From: Pedobacter cryoconitis
GTDB lineage: Bacteria; Bacteroidota; Bacteroidia; Sphingobacteriales; Sphingobacteriaceae
Assembly (NCBI RefSeq): GCF_014207135.1
Contig: NZ_JACHCC010000012.1
Span: 62,001-126,000, forward strand
DNA: 64,000 nt
Direction: 5' to 3'
The notes below the pieces were generated by a model. That model was not told where the DNA came from. It worked only from the letters and a program-made list of their open reading frames with translations, and did not search any database. Made by a program: the position numbers and the translations under genes. How positions within the stretch are numbered: the stretch's first letter is position 1; each line of letters begins with the position of its first letter. This document shows positions 59,399-64,000 of this stretch, piece after piece.

Positions 59399-61492
59399 TT
59401 ATATTTTTTGTTTTATATAAATCAAATATCCCTTATTTTTTCTTAAAACCAGTGTTGAACTCCTAAAATTTATAGTGTCTCTTTGATAATTCTGAATAGC
59501 ATAACTTTTATTTGTTGCATCAATCCATAATTTGTTGAAACTCACGTCTTGTCTGAATTCATCCATTTTGATCCTTGGATTTCCGTGGATCCAGACGGCA
59601 TTAAACAAAGGCCTGAGTTTTATTCTTTGTCCATTAAAACTGCTGTCGAGTAGTAAAACACGATAGTTCCCAAAGACCAGCTGGTGCTCATTTATAGTCA
59701 GACCATATTGGTGGATTGTGGTGTTCCACGGAATACAAATAACCGAGCGGATACCCGACTGATCCAGTGCAGGCTGTATATGGAATTTAAAAGCTTTATC
59801 TCCCGTCTTTAAATCAGTGACCAGTATTGCATGTTCTCCATTGATGAATCCCGCTGCGTAATTCCTGTTCAGGCTGAAGAGGATTATCTTTTGCTGATGC
59901 CGCGCAATGATTTTATCATTTATCCTAATACCTTGTAGGGATGCTAAAGACAGTAAGGAAATCGCTAAGAAATGCTTCTTTTTATAAGTCAGGGAAAAGA
60001 AAAGAAAAAACAGGAATGAACAAAGCAGAACCAGTCCGGTCCTGGATAACCATATAGCGCTGATGCCTGAGTAGGGGAGAGCTGCAATTTTTTCGAGTCC
60101 ACGGTTCATCAGTATGATTAAACATTCAAACAAAGGTGAAATCCAGTATAAGTGAAATATTAAGAGGAAGATACCTATGTACATTAAAAGTATAACTGGA
60201 AGTGTAATGAACAGATTACTGATGATGAAATAGACTGGAAACTGATGGAAATAGTAGCAACTCAAGGGAAAAGTAAAGACCTGTGCTGCGATAGAGATTG
60301 ATATCAGATTCCATAGTTTTTGTACCAGCTGATACCTGGAACTAACCAGTTGCTGTAATTTTGGCTGTAAATAGACCAATCCCAGGACGGCCATATACGA
60401 GAGTTGAAAACCTACATCCCAAAGCAAAAACGGGTTGTAGAATAACAGGCAGAATGCCGAAAAGAATAAGATATGATAGCTGTTTGTTTCCTGATGAATT
60501 GCTTTTCCCAGCACATAGACAGAAAGCATGATTGCGGAGCGTAATACTGAGGCTGAATATCCTGTCAATAGCGTATAAAACCAGATTGTGCAGAGGACGA
60601 GTATAACTTTGACCCATTTCATGAACCGTTTGCTGTTCATCCATCCCAATAACCAGTTCAGCACAAAGTAGATAATCCCCACATGCATTCCTGATACTGA
60701 TAATGCATGGATGGTTCCTGTTCTGGAATAAGCAGCTAATGTTTCTGCATTCAGATCTGCACGATAACCCAGGATCAGCGTAGAGGCTACTGCAAATGCA
60801 TCATCATTTTTGATCAGACGCCGGTACTGGTTTACCTGCTGTTTCCGGAGTTTCAGGGCAAAGCCGATCAGGGCTGTTCCGCTGTACTGTTGCAATGGGA
60901 TCAATTCTTCAGGAAGAAGGAATATCTGGTAGTGAATATGCTGCATAGCCAGCCAGTATCTGAAGTCAAACTCCGCAGCATTGTAAGGTGGTTCTATCGC
61001 ACGATATGCTGCCGGAATTAAATAAACTTCACCATAATGAGGGACCGTCGGGTGGAAGCTGGCTGACCGGATAGTGACGAGTATCGTGCCGCTCGATCTC
61101 TGTTTTTTATTAACCGTATAAACATTCATTACGCTTGCTTTGAACCTTATCATACTGCCTTGCTGCTGTGGCTCACTGCTTATAGATATCTTCAGAAATT
61201 CGGCTGGTGAACGTGAAAAGTTGTTGGAATTCTGAGTTTCGTCTGCACGCTGGTATGTCTGAATTCCAAACGTAAAAAAGAGTAAATTGATCAGAACTCC
61301 AATAAGTTGTTTATGATTATATACTTTAAGTAATCTGTATAATAGGTTGAATATTAATAGTAAAATAATCAGTATAATTGTGATTTGAAGTGCAGGCAAA
61401 TTTAATTTGGTATAATCTGTTCCTTGCAAAACCCAAATTCCTATGCAAAATGGGAGCAGAATTCTTCCAAAAACAGCCGTTGTATTTTGCAT
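59399..61492 (-). CDS. comEC: ComEC/Rec2-type DNA uptake channel
   Basis: A 697-residue polytopic membrane protein. The N-terminal part (about 1-230) holds two to three membrane segments and the DUF4131 OB-like domain, followed by the Competence domain with signature GTIHALSVSGMHVGIIYFVL and about seven further helices to about residue 520. In Bacillus ComEC this is followed by a metallo-beta-lactamase nuclease domain; here the last about 150 residues (after HLINDKIIAR-like region) have no HxHxDH motif. It probably moves single-stranded DNA across the inner membrane. Its start is 5 nt from the HhH protein gene. Confidence 0.93.
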   Translation of the reverse strand: MQNTTAVFGRILLPFCIGIWVLQGTDYTKLNLPALQITIILIILLLIFNLLYRLLKVYNHKQLIGVLINLLFFTFGIQTYQRADETQNSNNFSRSPAEFLKISISSEPQQQGSMIRFKASVMNVYTVNKKQRSSGTILVTIRSASFHPTVPHYGEVYLIPAAYRAIEPPYNAAEFDFRYWLAMQHIHYQIFLLPEELIPLQQYSGTALIGFALKLRKQQVNQYRRLIKNDDAFAVASTLILGYRADLNAETLAAYSRTGTIHALSVSGMHVGIIYFVLNWLLGWMNSKRFMKWVKVILVLCTIWFYTLLTGYSASVLRSAIMLSVYVLGKAIHQETNSYHILFFSAFCLLFYNPFLLWDVGFQLSYMAVLGLVYLQPKLQQLVSSRYQLVQKLWNLISISIAAQVFTFPLSCYYFHQFPVYFIISNLFITLPVILLMYIGIFLLIFHLYWISPLFECLIILMNRGLEKIAALPYSGISAIWLSRTGLVLLCSFLFFLFFSLTYKKKHFLAISLLSLASLQGIRINDKIIARHQQKIILFSLNRNYAAGFINGEHAILVTDLKTGDKAFKFHIQPALDQSGIRSVICIPWNTTIHQYGLTINEHQLVFGNYRVLLLDSSFNGQRIKLRPLFNAVWIHGNPRIKMDEFRQDVSFNKLWIDATNKSYAIQNYQRDTINFRSSTLVLRKNKGYLIYIKQKI

Positions 61493-61497
61493 GGTAT

Positions 61498-63591
61498 TCA
61501 GAACTGATAACGTAGCTGAATCTTGAGTTCAGACTTGCTGTTGCCAGAGATTTCATCCAGTCCCGTGCCTATACTGGTCTTACCAGGATAGTGATAAACC
61601 GCATACCTGCACCATGCCCTGAGCTGTCTGGAAAACCTGTAACTTACATTGAGAAATGTCCTGATCCCTTCACCACTGTAAACCCCGGATCCTGTTCCAT
61701 GCAGTACATCATCTTCGTATGCGTAAATCCTGCTGTCAGCCGAAGCAGTAGAAAAGAATGCTATCCTGAGATTAGTCGAAAACCGTGAAGAAAGTGGATG
61801 GTAGTCCACATCCTGATAAACCATATATCCATATTCGATTGTCCGTTTACCTTTTCCGTAACGGCTGATTTCGGTCCGGGTTTGCAGTTCAGTTTTTTTA
61901 TTCAGTTTCCATCTGGCCTCTATCCTGTAATTATCTTTCCTGACTTTAACCAGTGGGTTTACAGGCAGGGATGTTCCTTCATTCTGTTCATAATGTTTTG
62001 TCTTCAGACTCAGTGTAACTAAGAATGCTGGATTTGGTTTGGAATTTAAGCTGCCTGTGAGCTCGTATCCGGAAGAAATATCGTCAACTCTGTACTTTGC
62101 CCATGGAAATCTGAAGAAGTCGCCAGAGGCTGTTATCGTCCATTTCTTTGAAGGACGGATATGGATACCTCCATAGAGCCCCTGTTCATTTGCTGTGTTT
62201 GCCCCTTCTCCAAAACCTTTATTGTAAAAGCTGACATGTTCTTTTGCATAACTTCTGTAGAGTACGACCAGAGACACTACCGGAGAAAGGCTGGCCATGG
62301 CCCCGTTTAGTGTAGCTGTGCCACCTGGTCTGCTCAGGGCAGTCTCACCGAAAAAGTAGATGTTTTTGAAAGTATAGTTATAATGGATTCCAAGATTATT
62401 CAGTTCGCTGCCTTTGAAACTGTATTTCTTATAAAGCTGACTGCCGGTAATAAATTCATGCTGATAATCCGAGAAGGAAGTCGTCAGACCGATGTCCAGA
62501 TTATTGTTGTTGTATGTTAAAGCTGCACCATAAAACAAGAGGGGTAAGGTTCCCTTGTTCCGGTTTTCGGCAACCGTCCGGTGTAAACCATTTGTGCTGA
62601 TAGCCGACAAAGTATAAGTTCCTTCTGTCGTTTGTTTTAATGCAGCATCTAAATTTCTAATTGATATAAATGAAGTTAATTCTATGTTTTTTAATATGGT
62701 ATAAGTAACACCTGCCCCTCTGAAAAAGGAATATTCATTTGCTGAAGCATAAGGTTTGAGCCCGGTGTCCTTTTTGGCTACCCCTGCCACATCATCACCT
62801 TTTCCAAAGGAAGAGCCAGACCAGAGGCTCAGTCCTTGTCCAAACTGAAGACTATAATCTCCTATGATTATCTTTTTAAATCTACCGGTTTTATAGCGGG
62901 CAAGACTTCCCGATATAAAGTCAAAGCCACTTTTCACCGGCTCACGGAAAAAGGTCTCACCCGGATCTTTCTCTGCTATAATGGAAAGTGTCAGCAGGTC
63001 ATTATAGTTGTACTTGTATTTGAACAATAGTCTGGCTGGGCTACCCAGGTACCGGCTTCCTGATTTCTCTTTAAATCCCTTTTGTTTTTCAAGTAAAGAC
63101 CCGTATCTCAGTAATAACTCACTGGCACCTTTAGTCAATTTATTCAGGTCATAGTTGTTTACCTCCCTGACTATAACAAAAGGCAGTAGCCTGGTGATCG
63201 TAAGACTGTCAAAACCGTCTACTGATTGAAGTTCCAGTATGTCTTTTAGTTTTCCGTTTTTTCTGAGCCAGGTGAAAAAACTGCTGATTTGTAAAGGAGA
63301 GAGAAGGAAGAGTTCTTTGAGCTGATCGCGGCTTGCGCTATTCAGATCCAGCGGATGTTGACTATAGAAAGAGAGACGTTCTGTCAATTCAGAGAGGTCG
63401 TCGTCGTCTTCCGTAAAAACACCCGTTATGGCAGAGACGATTTCTTTGATTCCGGTTTCTTCCTGTGCCGAAGCCTTATAGGAGAGACTGAAAAAGACCA
63501 GGGTTATAAATAGTCCGAATGCAGGTGCAGGAAGCCGGTCACCTGATAATTGGAAACATTGAATCGGAGAGAAAATTAGCTTTGACATCAT
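61498..63591 (-). CDS. Helix-hairpin-helix protein with outer-membrane beta-barrel
   Basis: A 697-residue exported protein. Signal peptide ends SYKASAQ at about residue 43. Residues about 75-150 carry ComEA-like HhH motifs (PLDLNSASRDQLKEL, then LQISSFFTWLRKNGKL and ILELQSVDGFDSLTI). From about 160 to the end there are alternating amphipathic strands with aromatic girdles (LFKYKYNYNDLLTLSII, LNLRIAFFSTA) and a terminal LRYQF, as in outer-membrane barrels. Family is common in Bacteroidota. It is 5 nt from comEC, so a role in DNA capture or passage is possible. Confidence 0.88.
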   Translation of the reverse strand: MMSKLIFSPIQCFQLSGDRLPAPAFGLFITLVFFSLSYKASAQEETGIKEIVSAITGVFTEDDDDLSELTERLSFYSQHPLDLNSASRDQLKELFLLSPLQISSFFTWLRKNGKLKDILELQSVDGFDSLTITRLLPFVIVREVNNYDLNKLTKGASELLLRYGSLLEKQKGFKEKSGSRYLGSPARLLFKYKYNYNDLLTLSIIAEKDPGETFFREPVKSGFDFISGSLARYKTGRFKKIIIGDYSLQFGQGLSLWSGSSFGKGDDVAGVAKKDTGLKPYASANEYSFFRGAGVTYTILKNIELTSFISIRNLDAALKQTTEGTYTLSAISTNGLHRTVAENRNKGTLPLLFYGAALTYNNNNLDIGLTTSFSDYQHEFITGSQLYKKYSFKGSELNNLGIHYNYTFKNIYFFGETALSRPGGTATLNGAMASLSPVVSLVVLYRSYAKEHVSFYNKGFGEGANTANEQGLYGGIHIRPSKKWTITASGDFFRFPWAKYRVDDISSGYELTGSLNSKPNPAFLVTLSLKTKHYEQNEGTSLPVNPLVKVRKDNYRIEARWKLNKKTELQTRTEISRYGKGKRTIEYGYMVYQDVDYHPLSSRFSTNLRIAFFSTASADSRIYAYEDDVLHGTGSGVYSGEGIRTFLNVSYRFSRQLRAWCRYAVYHYPGKTSIGTGLDEISGNSKSELKIQLRYQF

Positions 63592-63636
63592 TATGCCAAA
63601 GTAATATCTATCCGATTAAATTAGTTAACTTGTTGA

Positions 63637-63972
63637 TTAAATTTCTTCGTTTAGTTTTAATAAGAAGTCTTTTAGCTTCTCCAGGGAAGCTATAATCTTC
63701 TGATTCTCTTTAACGTCCGCACTGTTGTTTTTTAAATGATCTTTTGCACCCTTCAGTGTAAAACCTTTATCGTCCACCAGGTGGAAAATGATCTTTAAAT
63801 TCTCAATGTCTTCAGGTGTAAAAAGGCGGTTCCCTTTTTTGTTTTTCTTAGGTTGCAGGACGTCAAATTCCTTCTCGTAAAAGCGGATTTGTGAAGCGTT
63901 TACACCGAACATTTCAGTCACCTCACCCATCGTGTAATACATTTTATTAATTTCCCGTTCCTTGTAAGGCAT
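63637..63972 (-). CDS. MerR family transcriptional regulator
   Basis: A 111-residue MerR-type protein. The winged HTH includes YYTMGEVTEMFGVNASQIRFYE and the wing EKEFDVLQPKKNKKGNRLF; a coiled-coil dimer helix follows (KENQKIIASLEKLKDFLLK). There is no C-terminal ligand domain, so it belongs to the minimal MerR group. It heads the HhH-comEC-enoyl-CoA-hydratase unit with a 45-nt gap to the HhH gene and may control the unit. The window ends 28 bp upstream. Confidence 0.92.
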   Translation of the reverse strand: MPYKEREINKMYYTMGEVTEMFGVNASQIRFYEKEFDVLQPKKNKKGNRLFTPEDIENLKIIFHLVDDKGFTLKGAKDHLKNNSADVKENQKIIASLEKLKDFLLKLNEEI

Positions 63973-64000
63973 ACTTCTGTGTTGATATTTAGTAGATTAT

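Overview
The window looks like chromosome of a Bacteroidota bacterium of the Sphingobacteriaceae, most likely Pedobacter or a close relative (inference from protein content and from promoter-like TAnnTTTG boxes; no 16S gene is present). It is AT-rich and densely coding. It carries 60 genes that I accept, including two short ones (52 and 54 codons), and one tRNA-Arg(TCT). I see no insertion sequence, prophage, CRISPR array or integrase. Several hairpin terminators are long and nearly perfect.

Layout. 0-5 kb: DoxX membrane protein, hybrid histidine kinase, and a LysR regulator followed by a YeiH-type exporter. 5-14.7 kb is accessory in character: a secreted metalloprotease lipoprotein, a Tat-exported oxalate-decarboxylase-like bicupin with a divergent FadR-type regulator and three copies of one operator, a polysaccharide-lyase-like lipoprotein, a phosphatidylserine-decarboxylase-family enzyme of the PsiD type, an Hsp70-like ATPase, an acetyltransferase and a PhyH dioxygenase. 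14.9-24 kb: a short-chain dehydrogenase with a UmuD-like protein that has lost its catalytic dyad, YccF, DUF2461, an M61 peptidase, an amidohydrolase-AraC pair, Crp, RidA, and a divergent HxlR/nitroreductase pair. 24-31.7 kb: an exonuclease/GIY-YIG fusion, a lone receiver domain, OsmC, a thioesterase, a SpmAB-like membrane protein and a large S9 peptidase.

31.8-47.4 kb is mainly housekeeping: yidC-pyrG, trpS-dNK-kdsB-lipoprotein, gatC, an ABC ATPase, a cobalamin adenosyltransferase, ispD, queA, an ABC permease and an aminotransferase, plus one unrecognised 398-residue gene lying between two long hairpins. 47.5-54.7 kb holds a CDF transporter, a NUDIX hydrolase and the four-gene ligase-associated DNA-damage-response cassette (MBL exonuclease, ATP-dependent ligase, Lhr-like helicase, PdeM). 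54.8-64 kb holds a DPP-IV-like peptidase, a PaiB-like protein, and a tight run of MerR regulator, helix-hairpin-helix outer-membrane protein, ComEC, enoyl-CoA hydratase and a secreted protein that ends at a strong terminator.

The strongest leads are the catalytically dead UmuD-like protein with its paired ACTAA-N5-TTAGT operators, the AACAT-N3-ATGTT operator triplet, AraC-type direct repeats, a helically phased TTCGG repeat, the PsiD-like decarboxylase, and the ComEC/HhH-barrel pair as a possible DNA-uptake route. All functional statements rest on reading motifs by eye; no search was run.
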